Shown here piece by piece: positions 45,495 to 56,614 of a stretch of DNA of 64,000 nucleotides (positions within the stretch are counted from its first letter, which is position 1; each line of letters begins with the position of its first letter). The notes beneath the pieces are model-generated. The model made no database searches and had not been told where the DNA came from. It worked only from the letters and a program-made list of their open reading frames with translations. The DNA comes from Stemphylium vesicarium (taxonomy: Eukaryota > Ascomycota > Dothideomycetes > Pleosporales > Pleosporaceae): the NCBI GenBank assembly GCA_004380135.1, contig QXCR01000120.1:1-64000 (forward strand), in the 5' to 3' direction. A program made the translations under genes and the position numbers.

Positions 45495-47394
45495 GGTTGA
45501 CCGTCCTATACTGAACGTTGGCTGTCTTTCTATCGTGTGTTGCGTGCCTTCACCGCGTTTTAGCTACACGGCGCTCTCTGTTGATTTCCACCCCCACAGG
45601 AACCTGGGGGTCTGAATCCCACGCAAACTGGACCCTGAGCTTCAAAAAGGAACGACCGGCGGAACAGACTGAGTCCTGTTGCCCGGCCATCCCTTCATAA
45701 CCAGCTAGTGCCTCGGTCTTTGAGTCCCTGCTCCGCGTGTAAGCCGACTGCGCCACGTCAACGTTGCTGAAGCACTCATCTAAGGTTAACTTGAATCCGT
45801 TCCGAGCACTGGGTACATATCTAAGGCTTTCAGTCATGGCGTGAGCTTTCTAGGTTTGAGCCGCGGGAGCAGAGAGCCTGGAGGGCTAACGAGCCAGGGG
45901 GCTAGGTAGAGGGCCGAGCCGGTGCCAGATGGTCATTCGTTCCTCCCCACTCCGCGGAACGCTCAACGCGAAACGTCTGACCACCCTTCCTCTGAGCGCT
46001 ACTCAACACCATACTAAACACCACTTTCGCAGACGATACGCGCTGCACAAAATTCGCTTATGCGGGGACTAAATCTTCGTGCCATTACATCGGGGCTTAC
46101 ATCGGCCCACAGCAGGTAGACAGAGCGTGCAAGACGAATAGCCCCAGACCGGAGACTCATCCTACAATCTAGGTAGCGCAAGAGAGTACACAAAGAGGGC
46201 CGATGCTTCCTCTCTTGGCGTCAGCTACTCATACGGTGTCGGTAATTTCTCCTGCTAGTTGTGGCTGTGCCGATGCCGGTGCATCGCCATTTGAATGCCT
46301 CAGGCACAATCATCGCTCGCTGGTGCCCGTAGAATGAGAACACATTGGTCGGAAGGCTCACCGAGAGCGGTCGGTAGCCTCGTTGTACCCTTGCGCAAGT
46401 CTCGCGTCTTGCTGGCATTTGTCTCACCCTCCCAAAGTCTGCTTTGACCGATCAGGCACTTATCTAACGCTATGTTTGGCATAGAGCCGTTGACCTCAAG
46501 TTCAGGCCCAGGCTTCAGCAAATTCTATCAAGGCCTGCTGCTGCTTTCCACGTTACATGAGTAGCAATACATGCTTTGCGCGCTGCGCTAGCAGGTGAGG
46601 TGCAGAACGGTGTCAACAATGATACTCGACAAACACTTCACGCATCGTTGTGACAGCGCGGCCCGCGTCGCCTAACGTGGAAAAGACCTTGGAGCCGGTC
46701 AACTCCCCTAGTTCGGCCTTCCGAGTTCCCCGTTTCCTGCTTGTGCAACCAACAGAAGTCGTCCAGCATGCCCGAATCACCCGGGAAAGCCGATCAGTGC
46801 CATCGCCGGACTAGGCTGTATACACTGGTTGCACGAATACTCTTCTTGTACAGCATGTCATGAAAGCCTCCGTTCTTCCCATTGGCGCCAACGCAAGGCA
46901 CCATGTCGATGCGTGCTCATTGGTCAGTAGTAGCCTACCTTACTCCACACTACTCGTCCGCGGAGCCTTCCCAACGTGGCGAAAAGGATTGAATGCTACG
47001 CTGCTCGCTTGCGCCTCGTCCCACAGCCACGAGCTCACGACCAGGTTCATGTCCTTTCGCTCTTTCCTAGCATGGACTAGATGTCATAGGTCCCGTGGGG
47101 CATCTAATCCATGCATCCGCGCAAAGTACCCTGTGCACCAATACTTTCCAAACTGAGATGCAGCGTGGAAGGATGCTCATTTTGTGCATTTATCGAGTTA
47201 TCCCGATTCTGCGCTTGATCTTTTCGCTGCGGTTGCGTGAGCTGCGCATGTCTCACTTCCAGAGGGACTCATTCGGCGGGATCTGGCAGCAATCGTCATG
47301 GGTTGGATATAAGTAGCGCCTTTCACTCGTCCCTAATAAGCCGGGCCGAAACTATCCATCTTTTTTAGCTACGATCTTGTCTATCCCTTTCAGT
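45495..47394. other. Gene-poor region
   Basis: 1.9 kb without a gene I can support. A 95-codon minus frame at 45550-45837 has no recognisable features. A promoter-like TATAAG at 47308-47313 lies at the right end. Confidence 0.4.
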
Positions 47395-47968
47395 ATGCCA
47401 TCCACAGGTTCATCAGTAGTCGCCACGGGCGCTACATTCTATGGGTCTTCAAGGACCTTCAAGCAGGGTGACACGCCTTCGACAGAAGTAGGCCTTGAGT
47501 CTCCAGTCATCTTCCACGTCAACGCGGCAGCGTGTCATTCTGCTCAACAACATGGCAGTGACTTGTCTTGCGTGGGAGCGTGGATTGCGAAAGAGAAGGC
47601 CCAAGCCGCTGGCTTCTCATCGCTCCAAGGTAGTCCATACTTCAAATCATGGGTGAGCGAAGAGCTGATGCTTCATAGCCCATCCCAATGCATCTCAGAC
47701 CGCATGTTCCCGCCACAGCAACCTACGCAAAGTTTGCCTGGACTCAACCCCTTATGAACAAGTTGTAAACCTTCTCAAGGACCTCCACTCAATCGATTCA
47801 GCGGGTGGAGTTGCGGGGCTCCAGGCCGGGGGGCCGCCTGCAACGTTGTGTACGTGCGAGGTGTGGATCGAGGTGGATTTGGCCGTGAACGAGGGCGAAG
47901 CGAAGCGCACGGCGTCGATTACAAACGGTACCAAAGGGGATGAGAGGCTTTCGAACGGAACTCGCTAG
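47395..47968 (+). CDS. Small hypothetical protein, two exons
   Basis: Exons are 47395-47629 and 47679-47968, with a 49-nt intron (GTAGTC...CATAG), giving 174 aa. A TATAAG at 47308-47313 and a pyrimidine-rich stretch precede the ATG. Splicing joins FSSLQ to AHPNASQTACSRHSNLRKVC and on to EQVVNLLKDLHSIDSAGG. Together the two exons carry several Cys, and the second ends in an acidic/charged tail. No signal peptide, membrane segment or known domain. The exon structure restores one long frame, which is the main support; the donor is weak. Confidence 0.45.
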
Positions 47969-48999
47969 CTCTACCTTGCTCGGTCAGTAGGTTTCTGGCC
48001 AGACGCGTCATTAATGGCGGGGCTGAGATACCTTGGTTGTTGAAAAGAGCGCGAGAGGATGACGCCCCAAAGTCCCTTCGCTTCCTGTACTGTCTACTAT
48101 TTCGTTCTTGTGAAAAACGGTTTTGTTGAATGTATATTCACGCTTCGTATCTCACATAGCAGCCTGGCGCTATCATTTGTTGTGTTCTTGGTATTTGGCC
48201 CCATACGCGAGGCTGCGCCACTCTTGCCGATCACCCGGTGCTGCCTAGGTGCTTCAGTCTTTCCTTTGCAACCTAATTTGAATAGTAACTTTGATTTCCA
48301 CTCTTAGAGGCGTAATGCGTTGCTTGTGTTTCCAAGTCATATCAGTATCGTACCAATTCTTGAGGGGATACTCCCGGCAACTTCCGCAGGATACCGATCG
48401 GTTGCACACCGCTACAGCTGACGAGATAGGGGCATCACGATGAGAACATACTAAGAAAAGCACCAGGTCGTCTTTGCTAGTTATAAAAGTTCACTGTCAC
48501 ACATTCACTGTATGGACTCGGCCTCAACAACGGAGCAGCGATTGTCACGCGGTCGAGTTCGTGGGCGTGAGCTTGAGCTTGCGCAGACAGATGGGCCAAG
48601 ACATATGATCAGATTCGTAACTTTTCCAGTAGCTTCACCGTGTTATCACCAGAAGGCCTGCAAGTATGTGATGAACTCTTCCAGGCAATGATCAATGATT
48701 AGGTTGCACCCGTTCTTGATTGTTCGGGAGGGGGGGTTTATCAAGTTGTCACTTCTTTCTCCCTTCCCACCCTTTCTACTGCGCAACGCGATCTCAAATA
48801 TAGTTTGACAGCCGTCATTTAATCTGCAGATGGCCGAAGGGAAAGACGCGAAGAACAATGTCTGGCCGGTGCCCTGGGATTTGCGTTAGTGTTGGTTTCT
48901 TGTCAAGAGTTTCCGCGAAACAAACGAGTGATCGCGAAGGCGGGAATGCTTTACTCACGGTGTTCACACGCCTACAAGTAGTTTATTTCAACGAAAGTT
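47969..48999. other. Intergenic
   Basis: About 1 kb with short frames only. No RNA gene or repeat recognised. Confidence 0.4.
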
Positions 49000-49185
49000 T
49001 CAGCAGTTGTACCAGCAGACACCAGCATAACAGCCGCGATCGGGGCAGCCTCTGTCGCAAGTTCTTGGGTCCTGGTAAAGACATCTGGTGCGGTGTGTCA
49101 AGTGCTGTGCATCGGCGATCGGGGAGGCTGCGGCCATACTGGAAAGGCCGAGAAGCACAACAGAAAAGGCTTGCAGATGCTGCAT
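49000..49185 (-). CDS. Small secreted cysteine-rich protein, candidate effector
   Basis: A single-exon frame of 61 aa. Residues 1-21 form a clear signal peptide (hydrophobic SVVLLGLSSMAAAS core, cleavage likely after AAAS or ADA). The mature part of about 35-40 residues has six cysteines spaced C-x7-C-x3-C-x4-C-x4-C-x3-C, with repeated DRGC elements and a C-terminal Cys. A TATAAG on the minus strand at 49299-49304 lies about 115 bp upstream. Size, secretion signal and even cysteine number fit the working definition of fungal effector candidates or small antimicrobial peptides; no named family is recognised. It stands alone in a gene-poor stretch. Confidence 0.6.
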   Translation of the reverse strand: MQHLQAFSVVLLGLSSMAAASPIADAQHLTHRTRCLYQDPRTCDRGCPDRGCYAGVCWYNC

Positions 49186-50302
49186 TGTGTTTCAGCTGTT
49201 GAAGGGTGACAATGATAAGATTGTAGTAGATTGGTAAGAGACATCTCCTACTGCACATTGCACAGAGTATTGATGTCCCTATGGAGCTGTTCTACGCCCT
49301 TATAGGCCTTTTCCACGCCATACTAGGTGACACGGATGCAGCTGGATATTCATTAGTAGAAATGATATATGGGCCCACGATATCACGTGATGTAGGGAGG
49401 CCGCAAGCACTATTGAAAGCGATGACCATTAAGTCTGTCTATAGAAATATGATCATTTCATAGAAATAAGCCGGAAAATGTTTCGGCATTACATATTTGG
49501 CCACCGCCTTTACTAATTGCGTACTATCTCTGTATAGATCAGAGAATTTGTTCACAGCTAAACAACTTAGGTCTAAAAGAGTATGTACACCCGTTCAGTC
49601 ATGCTTCTAGACTCAAGTGTAAGTCTGTTATATCGTTTGGTGACAGTTTAAAACGTTTGACGTATCTATGGATTGCAGACTTAGAAGTGCTCATTACTAA
49701 TACGCGCGAGTAAGCATGTACAACGGATTGGTACATCTCTGGGTCTGAAGTAGGATTCTCTATCAAGAATACGATCACGGAACTTTCGCGTTAGAGACGC
49801 GTAGAGCCACGTGCTACTCTATTTACATATTGTGGGGATACAGCGACCCGATTTGGGATAAAACATGCCAGTTTATTCCGTGCATTTTGTTTAATTGTCC
49901 TGGAAACCGACTATAAGTAGAACCTCTATTGGCCTAGTGCAGGCATGGTACGTATTGAATGAATACAGGAGGCTGCTTGTTGTTATCCTCGTAAGCAAAT
50001 GGAAGCCGGACCAACTTAAGAGAAGGCGCATTTACGGAGCATCACCTTATATCAGGAGCAGCTTCCAGAATCTTCCTGGGATTGTTCTGCGATGTCTCTT
50101 CGATGATGTCAATGATGATAATACCGCATCTAGACCAGACCCATCAAGGTTCATATCGGAGTTTTGCATACCCCAGTCACCTCATCTGGAGAAACTGACA
50201 TGCACGTCTAGTGGGTGCAAAAGGTCGAATTCAGGAGAAGTGACACAAAATCTATTCCCCCAGCCTCTCTCTCTTCCTCCAAAACGAATTATGAAGTTGC
50301 AT
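49186..50302. other. AT-richer intergenic region
   Basis: 1.1 kb, somewhat AT-richer than its neighbours (49430-49900). It holds the promoter of the small secreted protein at its left end. No gene or transposon signature seen. Confidence 0.4.
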
Positions 50303-52685
50303 TCATATCCCAGCGTACAGCTCACCCTTCTGAGGCCTCACTACTTCCTTGTCAGAGAGTGCACAATGACCGACACCATCCGACCGTGTACCAACAACAC
50401 CCCACATCAGTTTTCGCCGCGACATCTCGACACCATCTTCGCCCTCAGATCGTAGAATGTGGCATGCTGCGCTTATCGCTGCGCTGCAGCTGCCGACTAA
50501 GGTCGAGCCTGGCGGCAAAGGAATGTAACCGGCTCCGATCCCAACGACAAGAAGAATTACCGCCACTATCATGACGGAGATGATGGCGATGGGAGAGTAT
50601 CCGCAAGTATAATACAATGGCTCCATCGGCTCGGAGTCTTCGCCTGTATAAAACTACTCCCTTGATTAGACCTTCATGATTATTACCCATCTAGGGAGTC
50701 TCAACATACCTCTATAGCAGCAAAAAAAATGCTTTGAGATACCATCCAATGCAGTACTCCAGAAATCGCCATGAGGGGTAAAGCATAGCGATACGGCAAT
50801 GACAGAAAGTATGTTGATCTCTGCGCACCTTCCTGCTTGCCAGACAACCTAAGTCCTTTCTTTTCACGTGCGTAAGATGCCCATTCTTGTCCCAGCATCA
50901 TACAAGTGAACAAGCTGTTGTAGGACACATAGATTGTGGAAAGTATGAGCTGTGGTAAGTTTGCTACTAGGGTGTTACCTATAACAGTGTTGATGGGGTA
51001 GTTGATGAGAGCTCGTGTATCCAGCTGACCGAAGCCCATGGCAGCTAGATCGCTAAGGGATTTGTTGCCCCCAATGTCTTTGTAATACCCCACCAGAAGG
51101 AGGCATAATGACATTGCAATAGAGAGTACGATTCTGTTACAGTGTTATCGAGGTTGCACACTGTCATGGCAAAGCCAGTAGTATGGCTGGTCGTCACTTA
51201 CGCCGAGAAAGTGATTATTCGTCGTAAGGGACTCGAAGTCTCTTTCCATTTGTGTCTATTCTCTTTCCATTGTTTTGCACCAACATTGAAGTTCTTCTCA
51301 GTGGTTTCGATGTCATTGCTTGATGCAAGGCACATGTTGACGGTGAAGGGATCTGTCTGTCGAAGGAATGAGGCTAAAGCATCACCCAAACACATCAGCG
51401 GCTTTGCTTTAATACGTAAAGCTGTATAAAGGATCAATGCGACCTTGAGAGCGTTTAGTGTCGTGACTAGTGCTGCGATATGCACGTTCCATATCACTTG
51501 GCAAGATGCCTCCGCCTTTTCCCGGAGACAGTACTGAATGGGACCATTCAGCTTTTTAAAGGCAGTAGTAGCTCCATATGCCCCAAAGTATTGATCCCAT
51601 GGACCTAATGTCCAATCTTTAGCAGATGCTTCCAATTCTCCCACGTGATCTTGGCACATGTACCTTTCGTCAGAGGCATAGCTGTCGGGGACTGTTGCGC
51701 TACACATCCAATCATATGGCGATTGCCCCATGCCGTATCGGTAGCCTTTGGATATCGTGGACCAGAACACTGCGGAGTGGTTTCCGACCACCGAAGCGGA
51801 ATCAGAAAGACCCTCTTTGTCCAACCAAACAATGTCCTCATACCTGACAACTAGAAGAAGATCTCCTGGATGTGATTGAAAGGTCTGCGAATAATCTTTG
51901 ATGCATTCGATGTTCTCAATTCGATCAAAGCGGCCGTCGTTGATCCTGTGATAGATGTCGTTGATCATAGTAGAATTGACGTCTTTTGTGAAGTTTCCGC
52001 AGCCTAGGCATTCTGATCCAACAACGAATTCTTCTGTGACGCCGTATACGTTGTAATTCGATGCTGCTATCGTGATATACACGACAGAATTGTAACTAAT
52101 CATGTCAGCTTCATGCGTTATCTTCCTATGATACCAGACATACAACAGGTGCAATGGCAGAGAGGAAAGTCCAAGAGCCAACCAAAGAAATAAGCGCCTT
52201 TTTTCAATCCGGCGTAGATTTCGGAAGCTCAATATACCAATATCCAGCCACATTCCTTGTGCGTGGGCATCGTCAACCTCACTTCGCGTTGGTGCCGACA
52301 AACATTGCATTGTATAGTTCGACGATGACAGCAGCACAGTACTCAACGCATTGATGATTAAGTGAAGCACTGAATTGACCTGTCGCGCTTCGTCGCAATT
52401 TCCTTTGAAGATTTCGCCGTTTTTGTGCTTTGTAGTCCATAGGATAGTGACGACAAGGTTCATGACAAAGACGATTGATGCTGCAACGGCGCAATTGGTA
52501 GCCCCAAATCGCCAACCGATGGTGTAATGAATCTTGGGTGGTTTCGGCGTTTCGGGTCCCTGCGTACGCGCCACAACCCCCAGTTCCAGCGACGAGTTCG
52601 AATCGCCAAGATGGGTGGCTTTGCTGTACCTCGTCCGCGGTTCGCCAAAAAGATACCGAAACTTAGCCAGTGCGCTTGTGGGCAT
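50303..52685 (-). CDS. DUF6536-type multi-pass membrane protein
   Basis: Three exons: 51202-52685, 50710-51133 and 50303-50653; introns 51134-51201 (68 nt, GTAAGT...AACAG) and 50654-50709 (56 nt, GTATGT...AGTAG, CTAAT branch). The protein is 752 aa (779 if the ATG at 52766 is used). Known family: fungal proteins with an N-terminal DUF6536 domain. Seen: TIGWRFGATNCAVAASIVF, VLHLIINALSTVLLSSSNYT, MQCLSAPTRSEVDDAHAQG, and WLDIGILSFRNLRRIEKRR. A large glycosylatable non-cytoplasmic loop follows, then several C-terminal helices including WMVSQSIFFAAIE. Splicing exon 2 to 3 gives FYTGEDSEP and TCGYSPIAI, conserved in the family. Function unknown; location probably plasma membrane. Confidence 0.88.
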
Positions 52686-53444
52686 GATGCCGATGCCACA
52701 AATCGAAACATAAAACGTGCAGAGACTGCGAGAGGGTGCGGGTAATTGAAGGAGATATAAGACCATCGCTTCCGGGGTAGTTCCTTCAGGCCCCCAGGAT
52801 TTAAAATTACACGCCTAATTGCCGGTGTAAACCCTGTTGAATCTCAAAATTTCCATCAAACTCATGATCTTACTGTCTAACAAGTTGTTCGAGAGTATTG
52901 TCTAGCCAGCAGCTGAACAAAGTGATCACTATCTGGTCAATGGTTTGGCATTAGTATGTCCATAATCCAACTTTGTAGTATCTATTATGTAGCTGAACAC
53001 AGGGCGCACAAAATCTAAGGGCAGATTAGCTAAAGTCTGAAAGTGCAGCAGATGTACGCTAAAGATCTCCGGGCTTGTGAGATCTACCTGCAACTATAAT
53101 CGTTTATCGTGGTGCCAGAGTGGAGCAGAGAGAGGTAAACGTCATACTGGCTGACCCTTCCCAGCGGACGAAAACCGAAGTAGCAAAGCAGACGAGCACT
53201 ATCTATGCGCTTAAGGATGAAACCGCGAAGTATCCTCGTGGTCTAGATGTGAGAAAATTTGCAATGCAGTTTCCCAAGTCTGTAGGTTTTGAGCTGCGCC
53301 ACTGCCTAGCCCCACTACTGCTTTCCGTATGAACCGGCCGAGCTTACCCCGCCAACTAAACTAGCCACATGTTCTGAACCCCCTCATCATTGTGGCTGGA
53401 CGAACCATCCCTACACATCCATATCGTACAACACATAGTGCACC
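52686..53444. other. Divergent intergenic region
   Basis: 759 bp between the DUF6536 gene (minus) and the PI-PLC gene (plus). A 70-codon plus frame at 53120-53332 has no recognisable content. Presumed promoters. Confidence 0.4.
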
Positions 53445-55166
53445 ATGGCTGACCTAGTATCCGGTATCTCGAAGCTGAACCCCTTCTCCAAGAAAGTAGA
53501 TGAAGATGACAAGGGAGAGAAGATAGACGCGGGGACGGTGGCAGGCGGCGGCCACGCATCACAGGAGTCGCATGTCACCAAGGATAAGCTGCGCGTTAGC
53601 GAAGCTCTGAAGAACTATCTAGTGAAAGAGAAGGTCTTGCAAGAGTCAGAAGCCGGGCTGAAGTCAGATGAGCCTACCACTGCGTTGCGCGAACTGCTCG
53701 ACAAGAATCACATCAATGTTCCGCGCGAGGTCATCGACAGGAACCACCCGCTTCCTGAATATTTCATCAGCTCATCGCACAACACCTACCTCATGGCCCA
53801 TCAACTATTTGGCGAGTCTCACGCGCAAGCTTACGAAATCGCGCTTCACACTGGATCTCGTTGTGTTGAAATCGATGCTTGGGATAACGATGACAACAAG
53901 GAAGAGCCCAAAGTCACACACGGCTATACACTTGTATCTAACATCCCCTTTCGACAAGTATGCGAGACGATTCGGGACGTTGTCGACAAGGAAGCTGCGA
54001 ACGAGAAGAACGCTGCGCCCATAATGATCTCTTTGGAGAATCACTGCAATGCGCATGGCCAGCTTCGCCTCGCGCAAATCCTCCAAGAGGTCCTCGGCCA
54101 TCGACTTCTGAGTAAAGATGTGCGCGATAAGGGTACGCGCGAACAAGTCGATCCTAGTAAACACGAGCATGTCACTCTTGCCGAGCTTGAGAACAAGGTG
54201 GCCGTCATCGTCGAATACCACCTGCCAAACGAGGAAGAAAGCAGCAGCAGCGATTCGAGCTCCGACGAGGAAGAGCAGAAGCAGGCCCATCAGGAGTATG
54301 TCAATAAGAAGAAAGCTGCTAACACTGGCACTATCATCCCCGAGTTGGCTGAATTGGGTGTATATGCGCAGTCTGTCAAGCCTGTCAACAACTCTTGGTT
54401 CGAAAGCGAGCTCGAGAATGCGCCTCACCACCAGCTCATCAACGTCTCCGAATCTGGTCTCCGAGCCCACCTAGCAGCCAACAGTGCAAAGATTGCTCGT
54501 CACAACGCCCACCACCTGATGCGCGTCTACCCGAAAGGCACTCGAATCTCTTCCAAGAACCTGGCTCCGGTACCCTTCTGGGGCATCGGCGCGCAGATTT
54601 GTGCACTCAACTGGCAGACTTTCGGTGCCAGCTCACAGATCAACGAAGCGCTTTTTGCGGGTTCCGGTGGCTACGTGCTCAAGCCTGCTGCTCTGCGCGC
54701 TGGCGGCTCCGGAAAGCTCAGCACTGGGAACCGAAAGAAGCTGCGACTGCACGTCGCAGGTGCAACAGACGTTCCGCTGCCAGGAGACCGCGAGCACGAC
54801 GACATAAAGCCATACCTAACATGCACGCTCGTGCACCCTAATGACCTAAACAACATGCCACCCAAGCGGAAGACCGCGGGCTACAAACCCCACAAGCTTA
54901 CCGGTTTTATGCACAAAGACAACTCACCGGCTAACGACCCCGTATGGAAAGAGGTCCTGGAATGGGAGTTCGAGGACAATGAACTAGTGTTCGTGCGCAT
55001 GTTGATCAAGAGCGACGACAGCTTCGCGCGCAACCCCATCTTCGCTGTCGCTGCGGTGAGACTGATGTACGTCACGCCTGGATGGAATTTCATTCGCATG
55101 TTGGATCTTGGTGGACATGAGACGACATGCACGCTGCTTGTCAGGTTTGAGCTTTTGGACATTTAG
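53445..55166 (+). CDS. Phosphoinositide-specific phospholipase C
   Basis: An intronless gene, 573 aa. It hydrolyses phosphatidylinositol phosphates to diacylglycerol and inositol phosphates. Domains: X at about 105-260, with catalytic His112 in ISSSHNTYL, metal-site residues in CVEIDAWD (142, 144) and His159 in THGYTL; an acidic/serine linker at about 263-278; Y at about 300-420, with RVYPKGTRISSKN and PFWGIGAQICALNWQT; and a C2 domain from about 430 to the end (KPYLTCTLVHP, then DPVWKEVLEWEFED). A short helical N-terminus takes the place of PH and EF-hand domains, so this is the small PLC type found in filamentous fungi beside the larger Plc1. Catalytic residues look intact. Confidence 0.95.
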   Translation: MADLVSGISKLNPFSKKVDEDDKGEKIDAGTVAGGGHASQESHVTKDKLRVSEALKNYLVKEKVLQESEAGLKSDEPTTALRELLDKNHINVPREVIDRNHPLPEYFISSSHNTYLMAHQLFGESHAQAYEIALHTGSRCVEIDAWDNDDNKEEPKVTHGYTLVSNIPFRQVCETIRDVVDKEAANEKNAAPIMISLENHCNAHGQLRLAQILQEVLGHRLLSKDVRDKGTREQVDPSKHEHVTLAELENKVAVIVEYHLPNEEESSSSDSSSDEEEQKQAHQEYVNKKKAANTGTIIPELAELGVYAQSVKPVNNSWFESELENAPHHQLINVSESGLRAHLAANSAKIARHNAHHLMRVYPKGTRISSKNLAPVPFWGIGAQICALNWQTFGASSQINEALFAGSGGYVLKPAALRAGGSGKLSTGNRKKLRLHVAGATDVPLPGDREHDDIKPYLTCTLVHPNDLNNMPPKRKTAGYKPHKLTGFMHKDNSPANDPVWKEVLEWEFEDNELVFVRMLIKSDDSFARNPIFAVAAVRLMYVTPGWNFIRMLDLGGHETTCTLLVRFELLDI

Positions 55167-56614
55167 GAGTGGTGGGCTGGAAGTGAGCATGAGAGTGATG
55201 ATTCGGGCGACTGTGGAAGTGGAGTGCTGTGTAAGCTTGCCAAAGCGTACGAGAGATTATGCGGGGATGGAGGAGGGTGTTGCTGAAGACGGCTTGGCTG
55301 TTGTCTTACGAAGCATAGCATCACGACTTCTCGTGATGCGCAGCGTGCCCATCATCCTTATCCTGTAGTAATTGACCCTTCAGATGCCGCGCAGACAGCG
55401 GCCAATGTCTTCTTGCAGTGACTCCGGCTCCTTCGCATCGTACCCGGCATCTTTTACCTTCTCTTCTCTATCCCTGCCTCATAACTGCCTTATCTCCTGC
55501 ACAATACACCGCTCACGGCAGGTCCCAAAGGCCCATCCTCACATTCCCGTCGACCTGCATCCTCTTACTCCAACACACACTACAGCCATTTCCCCGAAAC
55601 CTGCAGATCATCGGCAATACTTACTCCAAATGCGTACTCCAACAGTATACACCCCCCGTTCGGAACTTTTCTTCCTTGCTCCCCACTTATCCGCTTGTGT
55701 CAACCCGAATAGCCGTTACTAGTCTTATAGCCCATGCAAACCGCCCCGGCTACAAGGCGTCCAGCCCGAAACGTAGATGCTTCCGGCGCGAGGCTATATT
55801 CGACTCAACACATGCATGCATGCATCGCTTTAGATCAGGTGCGGTGATGACTTCCACGTGCGCACTTGTTAGCTGTACATGCGCGCTTAGCACGCAGATA
55901 CATTATGCGCTCACATTCTCGGCAGGTGGTGCTTTTAGCTCATTTGTGAAGCGACAGCCATGTCGTAGTAGTGCAGCTGCGATACGGCAGGTTGACACGG
56001 GGACGGCCCGTTGGCGTGGGTGGCCGCGCGACGGGGCTAAATTTACCACCCGCTGTCAGGTCCTTTCTTTTTGTCGGAGAGAAAAATCCGCAGGAACCCT
56101 TGCTGCTCGTCTCAGCTGATTATTGTGCGTGGGCAACGAATGAGTGGGCAGGCGGAAAACCGGATTGCATCGAATGCATAGCCGGGAGTATTGCAATGAG
56201 AATGGTTATCAACTGTGCCTGCGCAGTGACACACTGGCGACGCAACTTCGTAGGGAAACGGCAGGATGGCCGCATCGTGAGGGTGTGTTGAGAAGCCAAT
56301 CAGAAGCGCCGGAGCGTTGAAAGCGCATTGACTGGTTGGTCACAAGCCTCCATGACTTGAGGGTGTGCATGGTGCCATATTATTGTGCATGGGGCGTGAG
56401 TTGTTAGATGAAGATTGGCTAGAAGACTGCAATTCGTGTATGCAAACATGGTGGCTCAAGTACTAATCGAACGATACGGCAAAGTATCCCCTGTACGTTG
56501 AGGTGTTGATCGGTCAAAGTTACACAAAATGCTCACTGACGCGTGGTATACGGTGCATCAGATAGGTCTATTGTAGAAGTGATCCCCCCGGGATCACCGA
56601 GGTGTGTGGAATGG
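55167..56614. other. Intergenic, 1.4 kb
   Basis: The plus frame at 55418-56119 (233 codons) has biased, unstructured composition and no recognisable motif. I regard this stretch as the 3' flanks of two convergent genes plus spacer. Confidence 0.4.

Noticed and set aside
53805..54470. 221-codon minus frame
   Set aside because: Antisense to the PI-PLC X/Y domains.
55418..56119. 233-codon plus frame after the PI-PLC gene
   Set aside because: Biased composition, no domain, and it lies in the 3' flank between convergent genes.
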